A program made the translations under genes and the position numbers. The notes below the pieces were generated by a model that was not told the origin of the DNA, did no database searches, and saw nothing but the letters and a program-made list of their open reading frames with translations. This document shows, one piece after another, positions 24,274 to 33,245 of a stretch of 64,000 nt of DNA; the first letter of the stretch is position 1, and every line of letters starts with the position of its first letter. The DNA comes from Palsa-513 sp050010595 (GTDB taxonomy: Bacteria; Actinomycetota; Thermoleophilia; Solirubrobacterales; Solirubrobacteraceae): positions 62,001 to 126,000 of the forward strand of contig JBEKKS010000006.1 in assembly GCA_050010595.1 (NCBI GenBank), read 5' to 3'.

Positions 24274-26262
24274 ATGCCCACGCCGCGCCGCAGCCAAGCT
24301 GGAGCGACGCGCAAGGCGCCCGCGTCCGCCGCTGCGCGACGGACGGCGAATCAGGATGGTCAGGCGAGGCCCGAGCGCCAACCGCGCGTCGGCGTCGCCG
24401 TCACACAGGCCCAGTGGAACGGGACCTCGCCGTTCCCGCCGATCGCCGAGTACGCGTTCCTGTCGGACTGCCACACGGGTGCGCTCGTCGCGCCCGACGG
24501 GTCCGTCGAGTGGTTGTGCCTGCCGCGGTTCGACGGGCCGAGCGTGTTCGGCGCGCTGCTCGATCGCGGTGCCGGCAGCTTCCGCCTCGCGCCGTATGGC
24601 ATCGACGTTCCCGCCGGCCGCCGTTACGTGCCAGGTACGAACGTGCTCGAGACGACGTGGATGACGCCGACGGGCTGGGTCGTCGTGCGCGACGCGCTCA
24701 CGATCGGAGACTGGACGGGCCAGTCTGTTCAGACGGCGATCCATACGCGTCCGCCGACCGACCACGACGCAGACCACCTCCTGGTGCGGACGGTGGAGTG
24801 CGTGCAGGGCGAGGTCCCGATCGAGCTGTTCTGCGCGCCGCGGTTTGACTACGGCCGCGTTCCCGCGCGCTGGACGGCGAGCGCGCAGGAGCCGGAGTTC
24901 GTGCTCGACGCGGCTGGCGCCAAGATGACCGTACGCCTGATGAGCGACATGCGCATCGGCATCGAGGGATCGGATGCGCACGCCCGGCACACACTGCGTG
25001 AGGGTGAGCGGCGTTACTGTTCGCTCAGCTGGGGCCTCGAGCCGGGTGGCCCCTGGACGTACGAGGATGCCGATACGCACATCATGCGTACGTGTCACTA
25101 CTGGCGCGAGTGGCTCGCAGCCGGCAACTACCCGGATCATCCCTGGCGCGCCTACCTGCAGCGGTCGGCGCTCGTGCTCAAGGGTTTGACCTATGCACCG
25201 ACCGGCGCGATGGTCGCCGCGCTGACGACATCGCTGCCCGAGACGCCGGGCGGTGAGCGCAACTGGGACTACCGCTACTGCTGGATGCGCGATGCGACCT
25301 TCACGCTGTGGGGGTTGCACGCGCTCGGTCTCGACTGGGAGGCGAACGACTTCATGGAGTACGTCGCCGATCTCCCTCGCAACAAAGACGGGTCGCTTCA
25401 GATCATGTACGGCATCGGCGGCGAGCGAAACCTGCGCGAGACGACGCTCCGCCACCTCAAGGGTTATGAGGGCGCACGGCCGGTGCGCAAGGGCAACGGC
25501 GCGTTTCGCCAGCGCCAGAACGACGTCTACGGCGCCGTGCTGGACTCCGTCTACCTGCACACCAAGCGCCACGACCACATCCCGGACCGCCTCTGGCCGG
25601 TGCTTACAGCCCAGGTCGAGGGGGCGCTTGCCGCCTGGCGCAAGCCGGATCAGGGAATCTGGGAGGCGCGCGGCGAGCCTTGTCATTATGTCTCCTCGAA
25701 GCTGATGTGCTGGGTCGCGCTTGATCGTGGGGCCCGGCTCGCCGAGCTGCGTGGCGAGCTCGACCTTGCCCGCACCTGGCAGGATGAGGCGGACCGCGTG
25801 CGTGACGACATCCTCAAGCGCGGGGTCGACCAGCGCGGGGTCTTCGTCCAGCACTACGGCACGGTCGCGCTCGACGCATCCAACCTGCTCGTCCCGCTCG
25901 TCCGCTTCCTCCCGCCTGACGACGAGCGCGTTCGCGCCACGGTGCTCGCGATCGCCGACGAGCTGAACGATCACGGCCTGATCCTGCGCTACCGCGTCGA
26001 GGACACTGACGACGGCTTGCACGGCGAGGAAGGGACGTTCCTGATCTGCTCGTTCTGGATGGTCTCTGCGCTCTCGGAGATCGGGGAGACCGCCCGTGCG
26101 CGCGAGCTCTGCGAGCAGCTGCTTGCACACGCGTCGCCGCTTGCGCTCTACGCCGAGGAGCTCGATGCTCGCAGCGGCCGGCACCTCGGAAACTTCCCCC
26201 AGGCGTTCACCCATCTCGCCCTGATCAACGCGTTGACCCACGTCATCGAGGCCGGCGCCTGA
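24274..26262 (+). CDS. Glycoside hydrolase family 15 protein (trehalase/glucoamylase-like), copy 1
   Basis: A 662-aa cytosolic inverting hydrolase. After a basic, low-complexity N terminus (to about 45) comes the beta-sandwich domain (FPPIAEYAFLSDCHTGALV) and then the (alpha/alpha)6 barrel (GERNWDYRYCWMRDATFTLW). Candidate catalytic Glu residues are those in QGIWEARGEP (general acid) and GEEGTFLICSFW (general base). The layout matches actinobacterial GH15 trehalases, which split trehalose into two glucoses, but a glucoamylase or other alpha-glucosidase activity is possible. It is followed 69 bp later by a close paralogue. Confidence 0.9.
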   Translation: MPTPRRSQAGATRKAPASAAARRTANQDGQARPERQPRVGVAVTQAQWNGTSPFPPIAEYAFLSDCHTGALVAPDGSVEWLCLPRFDGPSVFGALLDRGAGSFRLAPYGIDVPAGRRYVPGTNVLETTWMTPTGWVVVRDALTIGDWTGQSVQTAIHTRPPTDHDADHLLVRTVECVQGEVPIELFCAPRFDYGRVPARWTASAQEPEFVLDAAGAKMTVRLMSDMRIGIEGSDAHARHTLREGERRYCSLSWGLEPGGPWTYEDADTHIMRTCHYWREWLAAGNYPDHPWRAYLQRSALVLKGLTYAPTGAMVAALTTSLPETPGGERNWDYRYCWMRDATFTLWGLHALGLDWEANDFMEYVADLPRNKDGSLQIMYGIGGERNLRETTLRHLKGYEGARPVRKGNGAFRQRQNDVYGAVLDSVYLHTKRHDHIPDRLWPVLTAQVEGALAAWRKPDQGIWEARGEPCHYVSSKLMCWVALDRGARLAELRGELDLARTWQDEADRVRDDILKRGVDQRGVFVQHYGTVALDASNLLVPLVRFLPPDDERVRATVLAIADELNDHGLILRYRVEDTDDGLHGEEGTFLICSFWMVSALSEIGETARARELCEQLLAHASPLALYAEELDARSGRHLGNFPQAFTHLALINALTHVIEAGA

Positions 26263-26331
26263 GCGCAACGGCGTGAACAGACGCCTGCGTTTGCTGCGCG
26301 AGCACGCTGCGCATGCAATCTTGTCCGCTTG

Positions 26332-28326
26332 ATGAGCAAGCTCGAGTCCTCCGATACGGCGCCGCTCGAGGTACCGAACGCGAGCACGCTGCGCCGCGCC
26401 GGGGCGATGGACCCGTGGGATCGGCCGCGGCCGACACCGGCGACGCCGTTCGACGAGCGGATCGCTTCGGCCTCTGCGTTTCCGCCGATCGCCGAGTACG
26501 CGTTCCTGTCCGACTGCCACACGGCGGCGCTGGTCGCCCCTGATGGGACTGTCGAGTGGCTCTGCCCGCCGCGCTTTGACGCGCCGAGCGTGTTCGCTGC
26601 GATCCTCGACCGCGGCGCCGGTGGCTTTCGCCTCGGTCCGGCCGGCATGGGGGTCCCGGCCGGGCGGCGCTACGAGCCGGGTACGAACGTGCTCGAGACG
26701 ACCTGGCAGACCCCGACGGGTTGGGCCGTCGTCCGCGACGCGTTGATCATCGGTCACTGGCGCGAGCGCGAGATGGGTTCGACCACGGCGCATACGCGCC
26801 CGCCGTCCGACCATGACGCCTACCACGTGCTGGTGCGCACGATCGAGTGCTTTCACGGCACGATTCAGGTGGAGCTCGTTTGTGAGCCGATGTTCGACTA
26901 CGGCCGGGTCGCCGGGACGTGGAGCCCCGTGCCGGGAGACCCGAAGGCCCTCGATGCCTCGGGGGCCGGCCGCACGCTCCGCCTGGCCAGCGATTTGCGG
27001 GTCGGCATCGAGGGCGGTTCGGCGCGCGCGCGCCACCGCCTCGTCAAGGGCGACCGCCGCTACTGCACGCTGTCGTGGTCGCGCAAGCTCGACGGGCCGC
27101 AGAACTTCGAGGAGGCAGCGCGCAGTCTCGAGGTGACCGCCGAGTACTGGCGCAACTGGCTCGATACAGGGCATTTCCCCGACCATCGCTGGCGCTCGCA
27201 CCTGCAACGCTCGGCGCTCGTCCTCAAGGGTCTGACCTACGCGCCGACTGGCGCGATCGTCGCGGCGGCGACGACATCGCTGCCCGAGACGCCGGGCGGT
27301 GAGCGCAACTGGGACTACCGCTACACGTGGATGCGAGACGCGACTTTCACCCTGTGGGGCCTGAGTGCGCTGGGCCTCAACTGGGAGGCTGACGACTTCA
27401 TCCAATATGTCGCCGACCTCGAGCGCAACAGCGACGGGTCGTTGCAGATCATGTACGGCATCAGCGGCGAGCGCGCGCTGCCCGAGCAGACGCTCGATCA
27501 CTTGACCGGCTACGAGGGCTCCCGGCCCGTGCGCATCGGCAATGCCGCCTACGAGCAGCGCCAGAACGACGTGTTCGGTGCGGTGCTCGATTCGCTGTAC
27601 GTCCACACCAAGCAGTACGGGCACACCTCCCCACGGCTGTGGCCGGTGATCGAGGCGCAAGCTGAGCGTGCCGCTGCCGTCTGGCGTGAGCCGGACCAGG
27701 GGATCTGGGAGTCGCGGGGCGGCCCGCAGCACTTCGTCTCCTCGAAGCTGATGTGCTGGGTCGCGCTCGACCGCGGCGCGCGGCTGGCGGCTCGCCGCGG
27801 TCGTGACCGTGTGGCCGACCGCTGGCGCGAGGTCGCAAACGAGATTCACGCCGACGTCTGCGATCGCGGCGTCGATGAGCGCGGAGTGTTCGTGCAGCAC
27901 TACGACACGGTCGCGCTCGACGCGTCGAACCTGCTGATCCCGTTGGTGCGCTTCCTACCGGGCGATGACCGTCGCGTGCGCGCGACAGTGCTCGCGATCG
28001 AGGAGGAGCTCAGCGAGCAGGGTCTCGTGCTGCGCTACCGCACCGACGAGACCGACGACGGTCTCGGCGGCGCGGAGGAGGGGACGTTCCTGATCTGCTC
28101 GTTCTGGCTCGTTTCGGCACTGCTCGAGATCGGCGAGCGGCGGCGCGGGCGGGCGCTGTGCGAGCGATTGCTCGCGCTAGCCTCACCCCTCGATCTCTTC
28201 GCCGAGGAGCTGGAGGCGCGCAGCGGCCGCCACCTCGGGAACTTTCCGCAGGCATTCACGCATCTCGCCCTGATCAACGCTGTCTCGCACGCGATTCGCG
28301 ACGAGGAATCGGCGCCGCTCGTCTGA
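26332..28326 (+). CDS. Glycoside hydrolase family 15 protein (trehalase/glucoamylase-like), copy 2
   Basis: A 664-aa paralogue of the upstream gene; long blocks are the same (IAEYAFLSDCHT, LKGLTYAPTGA, SLPETPGGERNWDYRY, VSSKLMCWVALDRGAR, FLICSFW). Both candidate catalytic Glu residues are kept (QGIWESRGGP and AEEGTFLICSFW). The N-terminal 45 residues and the region after the beta-sandwich differ most, which suggests an old duplication with different substrate or regulation. The ATG at 26332 is used; the TTG just before it is unnecessary. Confidence 0.9.
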   Translation: MSKLESSDTAPLEVPNASTLRRAGAMDPWDRPRPTPATPFDERIASASAFPPIAEYAFLSDCHTAALVAPDGTVEWLCPPRFDAPSVFAAILDRGAGGFRLGPAGMGVPAGRRYEPGTNVLETTWQTPTGWAVVRDALIIGHWREREMGSTTAHTRPPSDHDAYHVLVRTIECFHGTIQVELVCEPMFDYGRVAGTWSPVPGDPKALDASGAGRTLRLASDLRVGIEGGSARARHRLVKGDRRYCTLSWSRKLDGPQNFEEAARSLEVTAEYWRNWLDTGHFPDHRWRSHLQRSALVLKGLTYAPTGAIVAAATTSLPETPGGERNWDYRYTWMRDATFTLWGLSALGLNWEADDFIQYVADLERNSDGSLQIMYGISGERALPEQTLDHLTGYEGSRPVRIGNAAYEQRQNDVFGAVLDSLYVHTKQYGHTSPRLWPVIEAQAERAAAVWREPDQGIWESRGGPQHFVSSKLMCWVALDRGARLAARRGRDRVADRWREVANEIHADVCDRGVDERGVFVQHYDTVALDASNLLIPLVRFLPGDDRRVRATVLAIEEELSEQGLVLRYRTDETDDGLGGAEEGTFLICSFWLVSALLEIGERRRGRALCERLLALASPLDLFAEELEARSGRHLGNFPQAFTHLALINAVSHAIRDEESAPLV

Positions 28327-28457
28327 GCGACGCTTACGGCTTCCGAAGCGCGCCCGCGAAGCTGGCGCTCGAGCGCTGCACCGGCGACGAGCAGGCAGAA
28401 GTCGAGTGCGGCGAGCGGCGTGACGACATCGAACGACCAACAGTTGCTTCGCGGCCA

Positions 28458-28463
28458 TAAGCT
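28458..28463 (+). promoter_or_regulatory. -10 box of the rubredoxin gene
   Basis: TAAGCT seven bases before the ATG at 28471; supports this start over the in-frame ATG at 28420. Confidence 0.45.
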
Positions 28464-28470
28464 TCGACGC

Positions 28471-28647
28471 ATGACTACTGCGAGCGGTCGCTGGATCTGC
28501 GAGTCGTGCGGCTACATCTACGACCCGCAGGATGGTGACCCGGACGGCGGCATCCCGCCCGCCACCCTATTCGAGGACATCCCCGACTCCTGGTACTGCC
28601 CGGTCTGCGGGGCGCGCAAGCGCGACTTCGTGCCCTACGACGCGTGA
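28471..28647 (+). CDS. Rubredoxin
   Basis: A 58-aa electron carrier with one Fe(Cys)4 centre. The ligands are Cys10 and Cys13 (WICESCGYIYDP) and Cys43 and Cys46 (WYCPVCGARKRDF). Spacing and length are those of classical rubredoxins. It overlaps the next gene by four bases (GTGA). A partner oxidoreductase (alkane hydroxylase, peroxidase or reductase) is not adjacent. Confidence 0.96.
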   Translation: MTTASGRWICESCGYIYDPQDGDPDGGIPPATLFEDIPDSWYCPVCGARKRDFVPYDA

Positions 28648-29105
28648 GGGTGAATGCGATGAGCAAGCCAAAGGCCCTCGCTCCGATCGAAAGCGCGCTG
28701 GCGCGCCTGACAGGCGCGCGGCTCTGCTACGGCAAGCCAGTTACAACCGCCGGGCGCACCGTGATCACGGTCGCGAGGGTCCGCAGCATCGGTGGCGGTG
28801 GCCTTGGCACCGCTCGCGATGACGGTAACGACGCGCTCTCGAGCGGCGGTGGCGGTGGCGGCCTGCTCGACGCCCGGCCCGTCGGCTTCATCGAGCTGTC
28901 CGCCGACGGTACGCGCTACGTCCCGATCGACGATCGCCGCGTACCGCTTGCGGCGATCGCCGGCGGTGCACTCCTCACGTTCGCGTTGACGCGCCGTGTC
29001 GCGCGCCGGCGCCGGATCCGCTTCGCGCGCAAGGTCGCGCGGAGCGTGAAGGCCGGCCGCCCGGTCCCCGAGCTCGAGCGCTACGTCGCCAGCCAGCGCT
29101 CGTAG
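28644..29105 (+). CDS. GerW/YtfJ-like protein
   Basis: 153 aa from GTG 28644, or 148 from ATG 28659. The sequence has the plan of the GerW (spore YtfJ) family: GKPVTTAGRTVITVARVRSIGG, a Gly-rich stretch (SSGGGGGGLL), then PVGFIELSADGTRYVPI. A hydrophobic segment (AAIAGGALLTFALT) and a basic tail follow, which suggests membrane attachment. In endospore formers YtfJ affects germination; in non-sporulating actinobacteria its role is unknown. It follows rubredoxin directly and its 3' end overlaps bioD by 25 bases on the other strand. Confidence 0.7.
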   Translation: MRVNAMSKPKALAPIESALARLTGARLCYGKPVTTAGRTVITVARVRSIGGGGLGTARDDGNDALSSGGGGGGLLDARPVGFIELSADGTRYVPIDDRRVPLAAIAGGALLTFALTRRVARRRRIRFARKVARSVKAGRPVPELERYVASQRS

Positions 29106-29794
29106 GGTAGATCCGCGCCGGCTGCCGCAAGGCTCGCGCGCGTGAGGCGCGCGAGCGCGGGCAGCAGCGCGACCTCTACACCGCCGAGCGCCGCGATCGT
29201 GCGGCGGTTCGACTCTTCGATCGCGCTCGGCACCGGCGGCCACGGCGTCAGAACGACCGCGCGGATGTCCAGGCCCCGAGCGCGCGCCGCTTCGAGCGTG
29301 AGCAGGGTGTGGTTGATCGTCCCGAGCCCGCAGCGCGCGGCGACGATCACCGGTAGGTCAAGCTCGGCAGCAAGCCGCGCGACGTCCCAGCCATCGGCAA
29401 GCGGGACGAGCAAGCCGCCGATGCCTTCGACGACGAGGCCCTCGGCGCGGCCCGCCTCGGCGCGCAGGGCGGCGGCGATCGCTGCGACGTCGATGCGCAC
29501 GCCGGCGAGCTCGGCGGCCAGGTGCGGCGACGCCGCCGGCTCGAAGCGGGTCCCTGCGACCGCGGCTGGATCTTCGCCGCTGACGGCGGCCAGCAGCTCG
29601 TGATCGGCAAGCTCCGAGAGGTCATCCTCGACGCCGGGCTCGTGCCGAGCAGCGCTGACGAGAACACCCGTGGCCACCGGTTTACGCGCACGAACTGCGA
29701 GCCCGCGCTCTCGTAGGGCGGCGACGATCGTCGACGCAAGGACAGTTTTCCCCACGTCGGTGTCGGTCGCGGTGACGAAGCACGCGCGTCCCAT
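29081..29794 (-). CDS. bioD: Dethiobiotin synthetase
   Basis: ATP- and CO2-dependent closure of the ureido ring of biotin. The 237-aa product starts MGRACFVTATDTDVGKTVLAS, which contains the modified P-loop of the family, and has the conserved RKPVATGV and the VEGIGGLLVPL block. The start at 29794 is chosen because homologues begin right before this P-loop and because the longer frame would run into bioF. It is the last gene of the bioB-bioF-bioD operon, 43 bp after bioF. Confidence 0.95.
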   Translation of the reverse strand: MGRACFVTATDTDVGKTVLASTIVAALRERGLAVRARKPVATGVLVSAARHEPGVEDDLSELADHELLAAVSGEDPAAVAGTRFEPAASPHLAAELAGVRIDVAAIAAALRAEAGRAEGLVVEGIGGLLVPLADGWDVARLAAELDLPVIVAARCGLGTINHTLLTLEAARARGLDIRAVVLTPWPPVPSAIEESNRRTIAALGGVEVALLPALARLTRASLAAAGADLPYERWLAT

Positions 29795-29837
29795 CGTGCT
29801 CCCGCTAGTGGATCGCCGGGATCGCGGACTCAACCAT

Positions 29838-31061
29838 CTAGGCGGCGTGCTCGATCGCGGCCTCTGCCATCGGCCGATCCGCTGCGTCTGCGGCATCGGT
29901 GGCGAAGCTCACCCCGACTTCACGTGCGGCCGTTGCGATCGCGGTGGCAGCGCGTCGCACCTCGTTTGCGCTATGCGAAGCCATCAGCGTGATCCGCAGC
30001 CGCGAGCTGTCTGGCGCGACCGTCGGCGGCCTGATCGCTTGCACGAAGACGCCGCGCTCGAGCGCGGCGGCGCTGACGGCCACGGTCGCGGCGGCATCGC
30101 CGACCACCAGCGGGATTATCTGCGTGCGCCCGGAGGGCTCGGATACGCCGGCTCGCGCGAGCGCGCGACGCATCGCCGCGCTGTTCGCGGCGAGCTTGGC
30201 CACTCGCCGCGGCTGCTCCCAGAGCAGCTCCAGGGCGGCCAGGGCCCCGGCGATCGCAGGCGGTGGCGGGGCCGTCGAGAAGATCAGGGTGCGAGCCGTG
30301 TTGACGAGATACTCGATCACGACGCTCGAAGCGCAGACGTAGGCTCCGTAGGAGCCGAGCGCCTTACCGAGCGTGCCGACGATCACGTCGACCTGGTCCT
30401 CGAGGCCCGCCTCCGCGACCGCGCCGCGCCCGCCCGGCCCAAGCGCCCCGGTGGCGTGCGCCTCATCGACGACCAGGCGCGCGCCGTGTCCGCGCGCGAG
30501 CTCGACGATCTCGGCGAGCGGCGCCACGTCGCCGTCCATCGAGAAGACGGAGTCCGTGACAATGAGCGCGCCGCGTGGCGAGCGGCGCAGGCCCCAGGCC
30601 AGGTGGTCGAGGTCGCAGTGCTCGTAGATGAAGGTCTCGGCTCGGGCTAGGCGGCAACCGTCGACGATCGAAGCGTGGTTGAGCGCGTCGGAGAAGACCG
30701 TCGAGCCCTGCGGCGCCAGTGCCGAGACGACGCCTACATTTGCCAGGTAGCCCGAACCGAACAGAACGCAGGCTTCGCTGCCTTCGAACTCGGCCAGGCG
30801 CTCCTCCAAGCGGTCGTGAATCGTCATCGTGCCGGAGACGAGCCGCGAAGCGCCTGCGCCGACGCCCCAGCGCATCGCTGCATCAGCCGCCGCCTCGCGC
30901 ACCCGTGGATGGTCCGCGAAGCCGAGGTAGTTGTTCGAGCACAGCAGCAGGACAGGGCGGCCGCCGACGAGCACCTGCGGTCCCTGGGGCCCGCTGACCA
31001 GTCGCGTGGAGCGGTGCAGGCCGCGAGCGTGGAGCTCGGCGAGCGCGGCCTCGAGGTCCAT
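29838..31061 (-). CDS. bioF: 8-amino-7-oxononanoate synthase
   Basis: PLP enzyme of the alpha-oxoamine synthase family that joins pimeloyl-thioester and alanine. The 407-aa product carries SNNYLGFADHPRV, HASIVDG, VVDEAHATGALG and the PLP Lys in VGTLGKALGSYG. This last motif is the BioF/KBL form (GTLGKALG), unlike the GTFSKS form of the paralogue at 52864-54132, which helps separate the two functions. The ATG overlaps the bioB stop by one base (TAATG), so the genes are coupled. Confidence 0.95.
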   Translation of the reverse strand: MDLEAALAELHARGLHRSTRLVSGPQGPQVLVGGRPVLLLCSNNYLGFADHPRVREAAADAAMRWGVGAGASRLVSGTMTIHDRLEERLAEFEGSEACVLFGSGYLANVGVVSALAPQGSTVFSDALNHASIVDGCRLARAETFIYEHCDLDHLAWGLRRSPRGALIVTDSVFSMDGDVAPLAEIVELARGHGARLVVDEAHATGALGPGGRGAVAEAGLEDQVDVIVGTLGKALGSYGAYVCASSVVIEYLVNTARTLIFSTAPPPPAIAGALAALELLWEQPRRVAKLAANSAAMRRALARAGVSEPSGRTQIIPLVVGDAAATVAVSAAALERGVFVQAIRPPTVAPDSSRLRITLMASHSANEVRRAATAIATAAREVGVSFATDAADAADRPMAEAAIEHAA

Positions 31062-32200
31062 TAGGCGCGCCGCTCCGCCGGCGGACGGAGCTTGCGTGCC
31101 TTGCCCTTGTAGCGCAGCTGGCTCGATGGGTCCCAGAGCTTGATTTCGAGCGCCTCTGGCCGTCGATCCGTGGGCGTGACCTCACCCGCTCGCTCCGGCG
31201 TCGCGCCCGCCAGCCAGCCCGCGCGGTTGTCCGGCCGTGGATTGGAGCCGTTGTCCGCCTGGCGCGCCACGTTCAGTCCCAGCTCCTCGAACATCGCCCT
31301 GTCGTCCTCGGGCGCTGCACCAAGCGCAGTCAGAAAGTTGCCCATCATCACGCCGTTCAGGCCGGCCTTGACCGCGAGCGGCTGGAGCTCGCCGAGGTTC
31401 TCGATCCGACCGCCGCAAAGCCTGAAGAGCGCCTCCGGCAGGATCAGGCGGAAGATTGCGACCCACTTGACCGCTTCCCACGGATCCATCACCTCGCGCT
31501 CGCCGAATTTCGTGCCTTCACGTGGTATCAGGAGGTTGATCGGCACGCTCGTGGGGTTGATCTCCGAGAGCTCGAACGCCATCTCGACGCGCTGCTCCTC
31601 GGTCTCGCCAAGGTTCAGGATCCCGCCTACGCACGTCTCGAGGCCCGCTTCCTTGACGGCGGCGATCGTCCGCAGGCGGCTTTCGTAGCGAACCGTCTGG
31701 GAGACCTCGGGGTAGAAGCTCGATGAGCTCTCGACGTTGTGGTGGACTCGCTGCACGCCCGCCTCACGCAGCCGCTTTGCCCGCTCGGCGGACATGTGCC
31801 CGATCGAGGCGCAGCGCTTGAGGTTCGTATGCGTCGCGACAAGTCGCGCGCCCTCGAGCACCTTTTCGAAGTCGCGCTTGGACAGACCCTGCCCCTGGGC
31901 AACCATGCAGAAGCGGTGCGCGCCCGCTGCCTCGGCGGCGAGCGCGTGGGCGAGCATCTGCTCCGGCTCCATCATCGCGTGCATCGGCGTGTCGGCCTCG
32001 GCGTGGCGCGACTGGGCACAGAAGCCGCAGTCCTCGGCGCAGCCGCCCGACTTCGCGTTGACCAGCGAGCACATGTCGGTGGAGTCGCCGAAACGCTCGA
32101 CGCGCGCCTGCCAGGCTCGCTCGACGAGTGCCTCGATCTCGTTGTGATCGGCGATCGAGCCGAGGCGCAGAGCCTCTTCCCGTGTGATCAGTGGCGGCAT
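31061..32200 (-). CDS. bioB: Biotin synthase
   Basis: Radical SAM enzyme that inserts sulfur into dethiobiotin. The 379-aa product has the CxxxCxxC cluster motif in SGGCAEDCGFCAQS, plus the downstream Cys in YEVSS-like and ETCVGGILNLGET blocks, and NLLIPREGTKF. It has a C-terminal extension of about 40 residues rich in Arg/Pro. CAGGAGAACC precedes the ATG. It leads bioF and bioD, and the biotin carrier gene lies just upstream on the same strand. No BirA or BioA gene is in the window. Confidence 0.96.
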   Translation of the reverse strand: MPPLITREEALRLGSIADHNEIEALVERAWQARVERFGDSTDMCSLVNAKSGGCAEDCGFCAQSRHAEADTPMHAMMEPEQMLAHALAAEAAGAHRFCMVAQGQGLSKRDFEKVLEGARLVATHTNLKRCASIGHMSAERAKRLREAGVQRVHHNVESSSSFYPEVSQTVRYESRLRTIAAVKEAGLETCVGGILNLGETEEQRVEMAFELSEINPTSVPINLLIPREGTKFGEREVMDPWEAVKWVAIFRLILPEALFRLCGGRIENLGELQPLAVKAGLNGVMMGNFLTALGAAPEDDRAMFEELGLNVARQADNGSNPRPDNRAGWLAGATPERAGEVTPTDRRPEALEIKLWDPSSQLRYKGKARKLRPPAERRA

Positions 32201-32277
32201 CGGTTCTCCTGCACCCTAAGGCCTCCCGGCGACGCACGTAGCCGCGACGAGGCGGCCAGAGCCTCTCGCCGGAACGG

Positions 32278-32490
32278 CTACTCGACGATGATCAGCGCGT
32301 CGCCTTCGTTGACCTTGTCACCCTCGCTGCAGAGGATCGCCGTAACGGTCCCCCGTTCCTCTGCCTCGACAGGCATCTCCATCTTCATCGACTCGAGGAC
32401 CGCTACCGTGTCGCCCGGTGCGACCTCGTCGCCAACGGCGCACTCGATCCGCCAAATCACACCGCTGATATGAGCCTCGATTGCCGCCAT
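32278..32490 (-). CDS. Stand-alone biotinyl (biotin carboxyl carrier) domain protein
   Basis: A 70-aa protein that is one biotinyl domain. The biotinylated residue is Lys36 in LESMKMEMPV, the universal motif, and the fold closes with EGDKVNEGDALIIVE. Short carriers of this kind serve actinobacterial acyl-CoA carboxylases. It lies 77 bp upstream of bioB, so the protein that needs biotin and the genes that make it probably share a transcript. Its likely partner is the carboxyltransferase at 16048-17499. Confidence 0.93.
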   Translation of the reverse strand: MAAIEAHISGVIWRIECAVGDEVAPGDTVAVLESMKMEMPVEAEERGTVTAILCSEGDKVNEGDALIIVE

Positions 32491-33245
32491 CCTCGCGCGC
32501 CGCGGCTGTCACCGCGGCGGAGCTCACAATAGCTGGAGACGCTGACACGGCGGGCGTCGCGACGGTCGTCGTGGTGACCGCTCGTGACGAAGCCGACGGG
32601 ATCGCGCAGACCCTCGAGGCGCTTGGCAGAGTCTTCCCCGCGGCGCCCGTGGTGGTTGCCGACGACGGCTCGCGCGACGCAACAGCACAGCGGGCACGCG
32701 ACTTTGGCGCGATCGTTGTCAGCGGCAGTCGGGAGGGCAAGGGCGCCGCGGCGACCCGCGGCTGCCTGCACGCGCTCGAGCTCTACGGCCGCAAACCGGT
32801 CTTCGTCCTCTGCGACGCCGATCTCGGAGCGAGCGCTGCGCAGCTCGTCGCGCTACGCGATGCGATCGGCTCGGGTCGGGGAGAGCTAGCGATCGGCGCC
32901 TTCGCCGACCGCCGCGGCGGCGGGCTCGGCATTGCGCTCGGCGTCGCCCACTGGTGCCTGCGCCGCTCGACCGGGGTGCGGCTCCGCGCCCCGATCTCCG
33001 GCCAGCGCGCGCTGGCCGGCACAACCCTGACCGAGCTCCTCCCGTTCGCCGCCGGGTACGGCATGGAGCTGTCGATGACGATTGACGCGCTGCGTGCAGG
33101 TAAGCGCATCGTGGAGCTCGAGCTGGAGCTTGACCACCGCCGCCACGGACGCGGGCCCGCTGGTTTTGCGCATCGCGCGCGGCAGCTCGCTGAGTTCCTG
33201 CTTGCTTGCCGCCGGGGACGGCCGCAGCGCTCGCGCAGGCCTTAA
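32481..33245 (+). CDS. Glycosyltransferase family 2 protein
   Basis: A 254-aa GT-A enzyme of the cytoplasmic face. The nucleotide-sugar strand VVVVTARDEADGIAQTLEAL, then VVADDGSRDATAQRARDFGA and the metal-binding DxD-like VLCDADLGAS, are clear; SREGKGAAATRG is the usual mid-motif. There is no membrane anchor. The start is uncertain: TTG 32481 overlaps the divergent biotinyl-protein start by ten bases, and GTG 32571 is possible but cuts into the first strand. It overlaps the downstream acyltransferase and may act with it on a glycolipid. Confidence 0.82.
   Translation: MPPSSRAAAVTAAELTIAGDADTAGVATVVVVTARDEADGIAQTLEALGRVFPAAPVVVADDGSRDATAQRARDFGAIVVSGSREGKGAAATRGCLHALELYGRKPVFVLCDADLGASAAQLVALRDAIGSGRGELAIGAFADRRGGGLGIALGVAHWCLRRSTGVRLRAPISGQRALAGTTLTELLPFAAGYGMELSMTIDALRAGKRIVELELELDHRRHGRGPAGFAHRARQLAEFLLACRRGRPQRSRRP

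Noticed and set aside
24196..27900. 1234-aa open frame on the minus strand opposite both GH15 genes
   Set aside because: Arg/Ala/Val/Asp-rich composition typical of antisense frames in GC-rich DNA, no recognisable domain, and it runs through two clear hydrolases. The repeated pattern in it mirrors the duplicated GH15 genes.
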